From the NCBI GenBank assembly GCA_016785225.1, contig JAFBJZ010000915.1, forward strand, positions 2,170,001 through 2,234,000: a DNA stretch of 64,000 bases. The letters run 5' to 3'. The first letter of the stretch is position 1. Every line of letters starts with the position of its first letter. Positions 24,801 through 36,500 of this stretch are shown here, in pieces. Origin of the DNA: Psettodes erumei (lineage: Eukaryota > Chordata > Actinopteri > Pleuronectiformes > Psettodidae). Under the pieces are notes generated by a model. That model was given only the letters and a program-made list of their open reading frames with translations. It was not told the DNA's origin and made no database searches. A program made the position numbers and the translations under genes.

Positions 24801-27607
24801 CAGTAATCTGTAAAGCACTTTCAGTCACACTAACCTGTATGAGAGGTGCCATACCAGTAAAGTCTGATGTATTACCTGATTGACGCCTGATGTAACATTC
24901 TCTGATGTCGAATTGTAAACTTTTCACAAATATTTATCTAAAGTTCTGATTTTTTTTTCAGGGTCCTTTTGGACCAGTTGGACAAAAAGGAGAGGTAAGC
25001 TACATTTCTACACATTCAGCTAAACATTACATTACATTACATTTAGAGAACTATTTCAACTGTTGGTTTCTTCAACTATTTGAACTATTTTTCCATTACT
25101 TTCCAAGCTAATTATATTATTTGTATAACTTTAAGCTTCAACTGTTTGTATATTAGTTTTAGATAATTATTTCAACAATTTAGTACATTTGTTGCTACCT
25201 ATTTTAATAATTTTCAATCTATTTAGTTTATCTATTTAGTTTAGTTTTCAATCTATTTAGTTAACTATTTTAACTGTTTAGTGTTAAGGTGCCTAAATAT
25301 GAGTTTGTTTAAAATACATTTATAATTTCTATTTTTCATATTGGTTGAGCTACTCCACAATCTTCCCGCAGTGAGGTGTTGTGTGTTTGTGGAATTAGCA
25401 GCACAAGTTTGTTCCAAACTCCCTCTGTGAGCTGTTGCCCCCCTGACAGAGTCATTGCACATGACTCTGCCTCACATTCCAGGCTTAATAGGATTAATTA
25501 GAGATAGGTATTGCTGCTTTAGCTTTATTGCCCTGTTTGCTGCTATCGCCACGAGGGAGAGACGAGTCACATTAAGCTGCAGCACAATTTATGTAACGAG
25601 AGACACATTACTGATGAGCCTCACTCTCTTAGTCTCATTTACTGTTTGCTGTGCTTGTTGGCATAATTATCGAGCTACATGCCGCTATATGAATCCGCCC
25701 CCGCATCGTCTCAACAGACTCAGTTTGCTCCTTGGCTGGTGTTCAGTCAGTAATCAAATCGGAGGCTAATGGATGTTTTTTACTCCACTTTGAGTTTATT
25801 TATTTTTTCATTTTTGAAGAATATAATGAGTTATTTAAAGGTTCATTCTTGTTTATTGTAGGCAGGGAAACGTGGTGAACTAGGACCTAAAGGCGTGGCA
25901 GGTCCACAGGGAGAGCTTGGTGCAAGAGGGCCCCCAGGAAAGCAAGGGGCAATGGGCTTCCAGGGAGAACAGGGTCTGCCTGGAATTGCAGGAAAGATGG
26001 GCGTACCCGTAAGTGTTGTTTTTTTTAAATGTATACAAAACAGTATGAAACTCCTGACTGATGGAATCATATTGAATGTTTATGTTGTGAAGAAAGGCAT
26101 GAATGAGGTAACACTTTGTAATGTCTCTGCAGGGTAAACTGGCAAGTGAGCAGCAGATCAGAGAGCTCTGTGGCCCGATGATCGATGGTGAGAGATCTTA
26201 CTTTACTTTTGTCCATCATTCATTCCCATGTTGGATAAAAGGTAAGCTGGAAGCTCACCTTCTGGTGTTTTCTATCACGCAGATCAGATTGCACAGTTGG
26301 CTGCTAACCTTCGAAGACCTCTGGCCCCTGGAATGGTGGGCCGCCCAGGCCCTGCTGGACCGTCAGGAAAGCCAGGAGTTGCCGGCTCTATTGGCCATCC
26401 AGGTGCCCGTGGACCACCAGGGTACAGAGGCCTGCCAGGAGAACTTGGAGACCCTGGTCCTAGAGGTGTGAAAAATTAAATCGATAATTACTTTTTCTCT
26501 TTAATCAGAATCCTAGCATGGCATGACCTACTTATTATCAGTGGTGGATACGGATCTTTTATGTTACAGTGTAAAAATACTCCACTACAAGTAGAATCCC
26601 TGTATAAAAAAATCATATTTGAGTGTAAATAAATTATTAGCCAAATATACTGTCCTTGAAGCATCAAAAGTCAAAGTACCTATTTTGCAGAAAAATGGCC
26701 CCTGTGACTGACATTATTTTATTTTACACTATTAGACTTTTGAATTTGATTAATCAGTGCATAAGCAGTACATTGCTAGTTTTAAAATATTTTCTAAACA
26801 GGCAGGTAGTGTAGTGCAGTGGTTCCCAACCTAAGGTTCAGGCCAACACAAAAGGATCCCAAGATAAATCTGAGGGGAGATGATTTCGATGAACATATAC
26901 ACAGTCCTGCTATATATAACCTTCATTTTTTGACAATATTGAATAACCTGGCCTCAAATAGTTTATTTTAATGAAACCATCTGAAAAGTTTGGATGGGAA
27001 ATGATCTCATAGATGTGTGAAATGTGACAAGGGACCCCAACTGGACACAGCTTTCTTAAGATGACACTGGGAAAACTAATAATAAATAACTCGCTGTGAA
27101 AGACTAGAAAAAACATCTACCTTGACACTGAACTTAACAACAGTACTGGTGTGAATGCACAGCTACTTTGATTAATTAGTGATTAAAAATTTGCTTTTAC
27201 AACAGGTGATGTTGGTGAGCCAGGTGATAAAGGATCCATTGGCAAAGCCATCGATGGACCCACTGGAGACCAAGGACACCAAGGTATGTGGCCTCATACA
27301 ACACACAACATTGGTTCCTACCAGGGACAAATTTACTATACTGTACATGTTGACCTTACTCATGGCAGACAGTGTGACAGATCCAGTGTGCAACTAAAAC
27401 TAACCAAAACACTTTCCCACAGGTCTCCCAGGAGTACCTGGAATTGTCAAAGATGGGCGTGATGGATCTCCAGGAGATCCAGGTGAGCCTGGAGAACCAG
27501 GTAGGGTAGGTAGGACTGGGCACCAGGGACCTCCTGGAATCTGTGATACATCAGCCTGCCAGGGAGCGTCAGCCGCTGGGAAATCCTCCAACCCGAAAAA
27601 CCATTAA
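12868..27607 (+). CDS. col9a3: Collagen type IX alpha-3 chain, 32 exons
   Basis: FACIT collagen chain of cartilage and vitreous that joins alpha-1(IX) and alpha-2(IX) on type II fibrils. Exons: 12868-12933, 13857-13925, 15282-15317, 15686-15757, 15942-15995, 17880-17915, 18268-18291, 18479-18532, 19331-19384, 19520-19561, 19638-19694, 19864-19917, 20068-20121, 20243-20296, 20422-20475, 20599-20652, 20754-20807, 20898-20951, 21050-21103, 21398-21442, 21542-21595, 21738-21791, 22517-22570, 22666-22737, 23525-23560, 23837-23881, 24962-24994, 25862-26008, 26133-26187, 26283-26465, 27206-27283, 27423-27607. The total is 678 aa (human 684). Signal peptide 1-22; COL3 to about 160; NC3 with CPAIC (170-174); COL2 to 512; NC2 with SEQQIRELCG and QIAQLAANLRRPLAPG (about 514-545); COL1; NC1 with CDTSACQG. 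Most exons are 54, 45 or 36 nt and start with a whole Gly codon, the fibrillar-collagen rule. Exon 28 is 147 nt and looks like fused exons. The cysteines needed for chain cross-linking are present. Confidence 0.97.
13926..15281 (+). other. col9a3 intron 2
   Basis: About 1.36 kb of AT-rich intron. I see no conserved ORF, RNA gene or clear repeat family in it. The short ORFs on both strands (for example 14819-15130) lack any recognisable protein signature. Confidence 0.6.
15996..17879 (+). other. col9a3 intron 5
   Basis: About 1.9 kb, one of the longest introns of the gene. AT-rich, with no coding sequence or repeat family I can name. Confidence 0.6.
18533..19330 (+). other. col9a3 intron 8
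   Basis: About 0.8 kb of intron with nothing recognisable. An ORF spanning 18296-18703 merely reads through exon 8 and its flanks in the wrong frame. Confidence 0.55.
21792..22516 (+). other. col9a3 intron 22
   Basis: About 0.7 kb of AT-rich intron. No feature is supported. Confidence 0.55.
22738..23524 (+). other. col9a3 intron 24
   Basis: About 0.8 kb of intron ending in a long pyrimidine-rich tract before the exon 25 acceptor at 23522-23524. No other feature is supported. Confidence 0.55.
23882..25861 (+). other. col9a3 introns 26-27
   Basis: Two introns around the 33-nt exon 27 (24962-24994). The first holds a putative mobile-element copy (24337-24775). The second holds simple ATTAC repeats (about 25025-25043) and a degenerate AACTATTT-like array (about 25048-25280), then unremarkable AT-rich sequence. 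Confidence 0.5.
24337..24775. repeat. Putative non-autonomous interspersed repeat, copy B
   Basis: Purine-rich stretch with many AGGCA/GGCAG words, a central TATATA block and a CAGGGTGAGCAGG segment, matching the layout of the 3222-3485 stretch. It lies inside a col9a3 intron. Family name and ends are unknown to me. Confidence 0.35.
26817..27080. mobile_element. Degenerate hAT-like non-autonomous element
   Basis: The block starts CAGTGGTTCCCAACC, the typical terminus of hAT (Charlie/MER1-like) elements. The following words (AAGATAAATCTGAGGGG, then GTGACAAGGGACCCCAACTG) match a repeat I know to be frequent in fish genomes. It lies within col9a3 intron 30. The right end has decayed, so the matching inverted terminus and 8-bp target duplication are not visible. 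Confidence 0.6.
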
Positions 27608-28610
27608 ACATGACTTCCTGCAACCTGACGCCATCCAACCCAAAGGAGGAAGGGTGAAAAGTGAGGATAGGAAGGAATGAAAGAAGAGAGTAATCGCAAA
27701 AATGTCCTCTTTATTTAAATACATGTATCACAAGATGGGAAGAGTAACATCAACTGAAGTGATATTTTGAGAGGAATAGAGGAACATCCAAGGAGTAACA
27801 TGAATGCCAGAGCAACTGGGAGACAACTAAGATGACATCCAGAAATAAAGTGGACAGAAGTGGCACAGAAGAGTGCAAGAGAACATCCACATTGCTCCAA
27901 ATACTTTAACATAACAAGACTTGACTTACAAACAACTGGAAAATGAATGATGAGTCCTTTGTGTATAAAAACTTTGTACATGTTGTTTCCATGCCCCCAT
28001 TACTTTGGTTAACATCCTTCTGGCAGATGACACTCAAAAACAACAGTGACTGTCTCTGAAGTGAATGTGCATGTATCATGGCCCATTAGTGTAAATCACA
28101 GGTGTTACCTCAACATACAAGCTTACAGTGTAAAATATGGAAATAGGTGCCAGAGGCAAAACGCCTCTGTCGAGGAGCTGTGTATGTATTGTAAAAGGAA
28201 TAAAAAACAAATACCCAGGTGCCCAGACATTGTGTAGATTAATGCAAAAATTTAAGAACTTTTGATAGTCTTTTTTTTTTTTACAGCCTTTTTTTTATTA
28301 CATGTGAAGCTGATTCTCTTGATTTGAGAATCAAAAACGAAATAAAAACTTGTGGATGCATAAATCAGACAATGTAAAATACGTTTAAGAATCTTAAGAG
28401 CGAAGTTAAAAAACAAAAAAAGAAGAAATTCATTTTGTTTTCCGATCTGCATTGACCACATCCACTATGTACTACCGGTGCTGTAACTATTAAATATACA
28501 TGACTTTAAATACTATTTATTATTTGTGGGTGACTGTTGTATGTACAGTAAGATGCTACAGCGACATGTTGTAAGAAAGAACAAATAAAGCCACTTTTCA
28601 GTAAAACATT
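27608..28610 (+). other. Probable col9a3 3' UTR
   Basis: Non-coding sequence after the col9a3 stop. AATAAA occurs at 28199-28204 and at 28584-28589 (in ACAAATAAAGCC). The second is a good candidate for the main polyadenylation signal. The following stretch to about 29729 has no recognised gene, although it should contain the missing last exon of the convergent tcfl5 gene. Confidence 0.5.
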
Positions 28611-29729
28611 ACTCTTTTCTACATATCAAATGAACAGTCTTTACTTTGGAGTAATCTGCTTAACGCCATGACAGTTAAGTAACTCCATTAATTCAAAAGG
28701 CAGCAACACATATTTCCGTTCAAAAATACTTAATTATGTGATTAAAGACCAAATGTACGTGGACGCGCAACTCAAACAAACTACTGTGTGAACAAAGATT
28801 AACATTTTACAAAAAGATTCAAGTAAACTGAGTTTGACTCAGACACAACTATGCACTAAACTTAGCTGTAGAGCTGGACTTCACTACTTAGAGCACTATC
28901 TCATCTGTTTTTCCATAGGGAAACAGTGCCATCTGTTGATGACTCTATGAAAAGCCCCCATTCCTTGACATGCTGATTTCCTCCCTAGTGGTGGTTAACT
29001 ATCAATCAACCTGCTACGGTGTGGTCCCAGAGAAAATCAAGCATGTGTGAGCATCACATGCAACCTTCCACTTTCTAAATTGCTGCGATGCAGTCTGCAG
29101 CAGAGCTTCTCTCAAAAGGGAGACTTTTTTGTCATTTTAAAAAACATTGGCCAACCTCAGCTAATTTATATACTGAATGCAATAGTGAGGATGGGAGTGG
29201 GGGTGGAGTCATTGTTCTACCGCGAGAGGAAGTATCTCACCCATCTCCCGGTGGATTGTGTCCTGGCCTGAAGAAGGGCTGGATTTAAGAAAGAATGCTT
29301 TCTTATCACTGTATGTCTTCTGAAACTCCTATAAAGTAGGAGAATATTAGATTATTGTGGTTAAGGACAAAATTGTACCAAAACTGCTTTATTTTTTTCA
29401 GCTTCTCCTGTATTCCAGGTGATGGAGGTGTTGCATTCTGTCGGCATAATGTATAATGGATATATTCTATGAGGGCTTGTTTTAATTTGCTGCCATGAAT
29501 TTCTCAGTATGTAAATCGGTTTTCACAGACTAAATAACTGCAACGCTAGATAATCCATCACAGTAAGATGATAAGGTTTATTGGATTTTATACTGCAAAA
29601 CTGAGAGGAATTTGATTTGAACTCTCCAAATAGCTAGTCATTTAAAGTCTGCTGCAGAAATATAACTCAACATGTAGAAATGTAATAAAACTTTCATTTT
29701 CTAGCCCCAGGGTTTGAGTCTAAAATAAT
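28611..29729. other. Convergent intergenic region, col9a3 / tcfl5
   Basis: About 1.1 kb between two genes that converge tail to tail. I searched the minus strand by eye for a tcfl5 last exon matching the vertebrate C-terminus (FCGKTGRR-like) and did not find a convincing one. No other feature is supported. Confidence 0.4.
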
Positions 29730-32372
29730 TTAGTTGCAGGATGATGAAGCCAAACGGTTTTTCATCAATAGGCGTTTTAACTCCGTGATGAAACGTACCT
29801 CTTTGAAGGTGTCTCCGTACATTTTATTGATGTACCCGAGGAAGGCAGCGGTCCACTGGAGGGTGGTGAGTTTGTCTGTATCCGAGTCACAGAATGGCAC
29901 CAGCATGTTCAGCTTGTCACAGCACACACGAATCCCCAACCTGCACAGCGGCACATAAATTACAGAAGTTTTTAAATCAGTGTTTATGAAACTTTAAGGA
30001 CCCGTCAGCTCATTTGTGGCTCCTCAACGCTCATGTCAGACATGTGTGAGCCTACGGTATAACTGTATCTACAATATCCACAATTGATGCCTGTTATTTT
30101 GAAAACAATTATGATACAGTGAGTGATGATGAAAGATTATAGTGTCCACAATCTCAATTTACTTAGTTGCTATGACCAAAAAAGTGGTTTTCCTAACTTT
30201 TTGAAACCAAAGCATACTACTGAGTGTTGATAATGTAGGGAAAAGTTTGCAGTGATGGATGAGCTGAGCATACACACTTGAATAATGAACAATATATTAC
30301 ACAGGTCCAGAGAGAGCCTCAAATTGTGATTAAAAAGTAAATTAATATTTATGGAGTATTTCATCACACAATGTCCCTCAGTATGGAGAGCCACTTTCAG
30401 CTGTTAGTAACGGCTGCTCACCTGCGTTCCCTCTCCTTGCTGTTGTGTTTCTCCCTGCGCTGGCTATAGGACATACAAGATCGAGCTCTTTTCCTGGTTC
30501 TGCTCACCGACTCTCCAGCTGAGTACTGGGCAGCCTTAGAAGCCTTAATAGGTCTCGAGATGTGGGCGCTCCCACAATTCATGGAGGCAGCAGGTGTCAC
30601 CACATCATCTATGAAAAAATATGACAGTTTGAGACTTTGTTAAATACAAACTTGTACATGTATTGACAGTCTAATATGAATGACAACAGCAAAAATTGAG
30701 GTGTAGAGACCTTATTACCTTCTATGTTCACCAACTGCTTCTCTTCTGTTTGATTGCTGCTGCTGGTGTTATGAGTGTTTGTATCAGCCCTCTCTGGGCA
30801 AAAATTAAATGACAAACTCTTGGGGATGATTAAGCCCTGATGCTTGAAAGGCTCAACCATGTGAGGAATATGGCCAACCACCTGAGGTTAAGACAGAGAC
30901 AAATGATTAAACAGTGAATTCTGCTATAAATCTATAATGAAAAAAATACATGTTGATATTTGGCACCTGTCCACACATGTTGGTGACAGGGTTAAATACA
31001 CCCCCTACATATGAGCTGGTATCCTCAACAGGATTCGCTCTGGCAGTTGTCATCCACGTCTGCATTTGCTGATGTATGACTGCCTTTTGAGCCTCTGCAG
31101 ACTGCTGAAATATTGTCAAAAAACTGAAACAAAACAACACACATTTTGTGAAATCAAAAAAACACTGGCACACTAGCATGATATTTACAAATAAACAGAA
31201 ATAAAGCATATTAATGACACCTACTTGCTGAGAACTGTCGGTTGAGTATCTTTCTGTCTTGGGGTGTGAGCAGACACAGTGTTGAACCTTTTCTCCAAGC
31301 AAACTCTGGCAGCTCTTCTGGATCGCTTCTGTGAGGGTGTGCTGCTGTTAGCAGGCCACTCAGCCGGACTGTTTTCACCTTTGATTCTGGCCATCACAAA
31401 TCCTGGCACCTCTCCATAAGAAGTTGGTGTCCTTTCTCCAGGCATCAACAAGCCCTGTTCATCAGTCAACGCTGATAGATCAATGGCATGAATGGTTGTG
31501 AGGGGAGAAACTGCTGTGGATCTCGCGGCACCTTTAACCATCTCTGCACCAGGGTGAGCTCTGGCCTCCGACAGAACTGGTGGCCCAGCTTGTGTCTCCA
31601 CGTGTGCGGGGATGAGGTGCTGGAGGTGTGGGTTTTCAGGCTCCACCACACCCACCAAATAAGGTTCAGTTGCCAACATCTGCCCCTGATTGTGTGTCAA
31701 ACATCCGCCTTGGCTCAAAATCAGCCCAGCAGATTCAAAGGTGTGTTCTCTGGGGGAAAGTGATACATAGATGGTTTTGCAAGGAGGAAAAGGCTGACAT
31801 CTCTTACTCTAAAGATGGGAACAGAGATCGAGTACATTTTTTCCTACTTGTTTTATATCCACCAAAATAGCTCATAAAGTAGCTATACTTAGACTTAAAC
31901 TGACGTTTGTTCGCCCTGTAGGCTTCCTCAGCCACAGTGTTATCGAAATGTAATCATTTTCATATTATATTATAAAGGGAGCACACTTTGCTGTTCAATT
32001 AAGTTTAAAAAAAATCACTGACGCTGTCATTAACGAAGTCCATATACACCTCTAAGGCAATTAATAGAGAAAGTATAAATTACAATAGCTAGCTTGTGAA
32101 TGTACGTTACGATGAAATTTTAGCTAGTAACTTTGAATTAGACGTTGGCATGTTTGCTAACAAGATCTCCACCGTAATACAATTACAGACGCGATACCAT
32201 GTGTAATAGTCAGCTATTAAGGCGTCCATTTAAGACTGGCTGGGCACGAAACAAGCTGCAGTCATTATTCAGTTGTCTATATCGCCCTTTCCGTCGGGGA
32301 TCCTTACTTTTTAGCCAGCTTCTTGCCCTTATGTCCGCAATGGCAACAGACGTTGGTGTCGTCATTTAACAT
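29730..32372 (-). CDS. tcfl5: Transcription factor-like 5, bHLH protein (3' end uncertain)
   Basis: Nuclear basic helix-loop-helix factor that binds E-box-like DNA; in mammals it is strongest in germ cells of the testis. Exons on the minus strand: 32372-32308, 31749-31225, 31123-30967, 30881-30719, 30608-30422, then 29940 down to 29799 (donor GTACGT) or, if that donor is not used, to a stop at 29730. Phases agree throughout: 413 aa to the donor, or 435 aa with read-through. Exon 2 carries LVGVVEPENPHLQHLIPAH and CLEKRFNTV, which align with human TCFL5. The basic region HNSKERERR has the His, Glu and Arg expected for E-box contact. The helix-loop-helix follows: CCDKLNMLVPFC, then DKLTTLQWTAAFLGYI. 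Human TCFL5 continues after this point, and the splice at KE fits, so a last exon is probably missed. Exon 1 (MLNDDTNVCCHCGHKGKK) is phase-consistent but poorly conserved. The neighbours match human 20q13.33. Confidence 0.87.
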
Positions 32373-32379
32373 GACGTCA
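32372..32379. promoter_or_regulatory. Consensus CRE (TGACGTCA) touching the tcfl5 start codon
   Basis: The palindrome TGACGTCA, the full cyclic-AMP response element bound by CREB, CREM and ATF factors, lies at 32372-32379. Its lower end overlaps the first base of the proposed tcfl5 ATG (32372-32370). It would sit just downstream of the transcription start if the leader is short. Activity is an inference. Confidence 0.5.
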
Positions 32380-33082
32380 GTAGACTTTGGCAGACACAGA
32401 AAAAGCCTCGACTTATATAAATCTATTACATTTGTACAGGGAGTAGTGTTTCATCATGCGAAATGTAATCAACAGCTATATTTAAGAACGTGATGGGGGT
32501 TTGCAAGAGGTTCGTGTTTTCATTTTCCTCAGCTGCCACCATATATTAACAGGGAAATATAGCGCTTTTCTCCCAATAAAATGTCATGCCTTTTTTTTTA
32601 CATTAAGTAAAGTGGATGGAGGATGTTTCTTCCTCTGAAATCAATGTACTGTGGCGTAAACATGAAAAGGTAACATAATAGATTTATATACAGTACTGGA
32701 CGAAATCTATTCAGTTACACTTGACTACTGCAATTACCAAAGCTAGATCAATATCAACTTTTCTGTATACAGCGTATGAAAGCTCAACTGATTAAAGACA
32801 AGAGATTCAACTGACTGTTGTCGCCCCCCTTTGGTAAGACATGAACTCTGCAGTTAGAGGGTTACGGACAATATGGCTACAGGCACTTGCAGGCACTCCT
32901 TTATTTTTCAGGTCTTCTCTCTCACTTACTCATGGTCTATCCAAAATTGCTTGTCGCAGCAACGGCCCCAAGAAAGCTGAAAAAATATTACGGTACAGTA
33001 CCCAACAGGTTTGGGTGCTGTAGCACTCAATGTCAACGTCAATGAAAAAATCAACTAATAATTTTTTAAAAAGGTATGTCAT
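32380..33082. other. Spacer between tcfl5 promoter and dido1 3' end
   Basis: About 0.7 kb of AT-rich sequence. It should hold the tcfl5 promoter. I see no other gene or repeat. Confidence 0.5.
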
Positions 33083-33597
33083 TTTATTGATTTGAAACAA
33101 GCTATCTTTTATCAGCAGAGAAACATAAAAGCCAGATTAAGGTTACTGTACTGACACTATGGCTAAAAAAAACAGAGAAACAAAAACTGTACATTTTCTG
33201 TACAAACCAACAACACTATTTCCAAATAGAAATGCACAGGTGATCACTTAATCTTAGGAGGCATTTAGTCCTGACCAAATAAAATTAAAAAAAATAAACA
33301 CATTTTACTTAACACAAGACAGAACAGAACATAATCAACTCAAATACCTCAGCATTTTCATAATAAGCTACAATGTCTGATCTTGCATGGCTCTTTGACT
33401 GTAGATCATGTCATGTTTCCATAAGTCATGGACAACCATTTTCCTTGAGAAAAATACATTCAGTGTGTGTTATGTTGTACTATCTCCACCCAATGTGATG
33501 ATACAAAGTATTTTTTCAAGTCTAGTTAAACTGCATTACTGCCCTGAAGGGCCCATGTTATGATTTTTTGCTTTTATATTTTGTCTTAACATTGCTT
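33083..33597 (-). other. dido1 3' UTR with polyadenylation signal
   Basis: Non-coding sequence directly after the dido1 stop at 33598. On the minus strand AATAAA occurs at 33088-33083 and is the best candidate signal, giving a 3' UTR of about 0.5 kb. Confidence 0.5.
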
Positions 33598-36500
33598 TTA
33601 TTTCCCATCACTATTCCTACTTTGATTGGTTTTCGTTTCTACAGATGCACCACAAATCCCTTGTTTATCAGTTTTGTTGGCCTCATTCCTTTTTTCTTTT
33701 TCAACTCCTGTATTTGCCTCTTCAGATGTATTTATTTTACCAGCAGGACTCTTCTCCTGTTCTTCCCTTTTCCCTTGAACTAAAGGTCTTTTTCGATTCA
33801 CTGGTCTACTTCTACTCCATTCCCTGTCTGTAGAGTAGCCCATTTGTTTTTGTTTGGGGCTGAACACATCTGGACTGTTGATCTTATGATTTGGGAAGCG
33901 AATGAGACCTTCTGTTGGTGTGGGAAGTAAGGCAGCTCTGTGTCTGGGTGGTTTTATTGATTGTGGGCTGTTAAAACCTGGGCATGATTCTCCTCCAGGG
34001 TATGGAGCTGAACCTGGAGGCACATTAAACAATGGAGAATGTGGATCACCAGGGCCTTGGAATCTGCTAATCTGATTGGGAGTACTGAAACCTTGCCCAA
34101 TCATGTCAGACTCAGGAACTTCAATGTTTGTGTCCCACCGACCAGGTCCATGTCTTATGTCTGAATTTTTATCAGGCCTTGGCTTTCTCATATCTGGACC
34201 TCTCCTTTCTCTTCTCATTTCATGCTCAAAACCATGTCTACCTGGTCCATGGCTCTCCATGTCTGCACCGAATCCCAGCCCCCCACAATCTGAAAACCTC
34301 CCATCAGTCTCTTGACCCTCAAAGTTTGAGCTTCTTTTTCCAGGCCTTGGGCGTCTAAAATCTGGACCAGAATCTGTTCTATTAAGACCCCCCCGCTCAA
34401 ATCCTCTTCTGTTTGGGCATGAATTCATCAAGTCTGGGCCTCCCCTATGAGCACCACGTTCTTCCATATTTGGCCCTCTCATATTCATCCTTAAGTCTGG
34501 CTGCCTCCATTCATTTGCCATATCTGGACACCCTTTCATATCTGATCCTGGTCCTCTAATACCTGGAACCCTTCTGTCGTGGCCTTGTCCTCTATTATTG
34601 GGATCTCTTACCCCTCTGAAAAATAGTCCTTGTCCCCTTCTGTTTGACCCAGCCCCCCCTCTATCAGGCTCTCTCCATTCATTTTCAGGGTCTCCCCTTA
34701 ACCCTGGCCCTGGGAACATCAGATCTTGATTATCCAGGACAGATCCTGGACCTCTGCAACCAGGACCAATCCAATCATCTTGTGGACCCCTAACAGGCCC
34801 TGGAAATGGCATATTCAGTATTTCCTGTATAGCTGTTGCCCCCCTACCTCCAAGACCTCTCCATTCACTATGAGGACCTTGCCTACATTCTTGGCCCTGC
34901 TCATCTTGACCTTCTTGAAAAGGCCATGGATCCTTATTGCTTTCCCAATGATCTCCTGAGTATTCCCTTTCATTTCCACCGGCCATCATATTGGGCCCTC
35001 TTCCATCTGGCCATTGTTCTTCTGTGTCTGTTTTCCATCCATCTCCTTGATTTAGACTCACATCTGGCCCTGGTCCTCCAACGTTTCTCCTCAAAGGCCT
35101 CAGACCTCTCACATTTCGACCTGTTCTATTGGGACCCTGGCCCTCTATATCTGCTCTTTCCTGGAAAGGTTCTGACATTCCAAATTCACCTTCTACCCAT
35201 TCATCTGTTCTATCATTTCTTAGAATGTCTGTATTTGGACCTCTCTGCCTGATGCCTGGCCCTCTTAATTCTGGATCACCTGATTTTCGCCAATCAGGTA
35301 GTGGGCCCTCCACATCTCTCCCTCCCCTTTCAGACCCAGGTCCCCTGAAGCCTGAGCCTCCTGATTCTCTCCTGTCAGGCCCTGGGCTACCAATATCTGG
35401 GCCTCCAAATTCACAGCCTTGTGGTCTAAAATCTGGACCTCTTAGACCTTTCCCTTGACCCTCCACACCAGTTCTTTGAGGACCCATTCTTCTAAAGTGT
35501 GAACCTTTCCTATCAAACACAGGGCCCTCCAAATCTGGAGGTCTTCTTTCTGGCTCAGGACCTCTGAACTGTGGGACTGGAGGAAAGTTCCTGCTCTTTT
35601 CTGAGCCCTCCATGTCTGGAGATCTTATTTCTAGCCCAGGTCCATTGAAATTTGGACCTGGCCTCCTCCTTTCAGGCCCAGGACCCCTGAAATGTGGTCC
35701 TCCCTGTCCTTGACTATGAGGCCCTGTACCCTCTATTTGTGGATCAATTATTTCAGGCCCCAGTCCTATGAATTCAGGTCCAGCACCCCCCATATATGGT
35801 CCTCTCTTGTCAGCACCCAGTCCAACAATGTTTTGATCTCCTGATCCTTTCCTGCCAGGTCCTTGACCCTCAGTAAAGGGGCCTCTCCTTTCACACCCAG
35901 GTCCTCTTAAGTCTGGGCCTCCTGGTACTCTCCTATCATGGCCTCGTCCCTGGAAATCTTGATCTTCTGGTCCCCTCCTCCCAGGACGCTGACCACCCAT
36001 AGCAGGACCTCTCCTGTCAGGCCCTGGTCCACTGAAATCTGAACTTCCTGGTCCTCTTCTGTCAGGTCCTGTGGCCTCCATAGCTGAAACTCTCCTTTCA
36101 GGGCCTACACCTCTGAAATTTGGACTTGCAGGTACTCTATTGTCAGGCCCAGGACTTTCTATAGATAAACGTCTCCTCTCAGACCATGGTCCTATGAAAT
36201 CTGGACCTCCAGGCCCTTGCCTTTCAGTCCCAGGACACTCCATAGCTGGACCTCTCCTTTCAGGTCCTGGTCCTCTAAAATCCATACTTTCAGGTCTTCT
36301 CTTGTCAGTTACAGGACCTGCCATAGATAAATCTCTTCTTTCAGGCCCTGGTCCATTGAAATCTGGACATCCAAATCCTTGCCTTTCAGTCCCATGACAC
36401 TCCATAGCTGGATGTCTCCTTTCAGGTCCTGGACCTCTGATATTTGGCTCTTCGTTTCCTCTCCTGTCAGTCCTAGGACCCTCCATAAATAAACCTGGTC

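Noticed and set aside
29734..29958. 74-codon plus-strand ORF
   Set aside because: It is the exact antisense of the tcfl5 bHLH exon.
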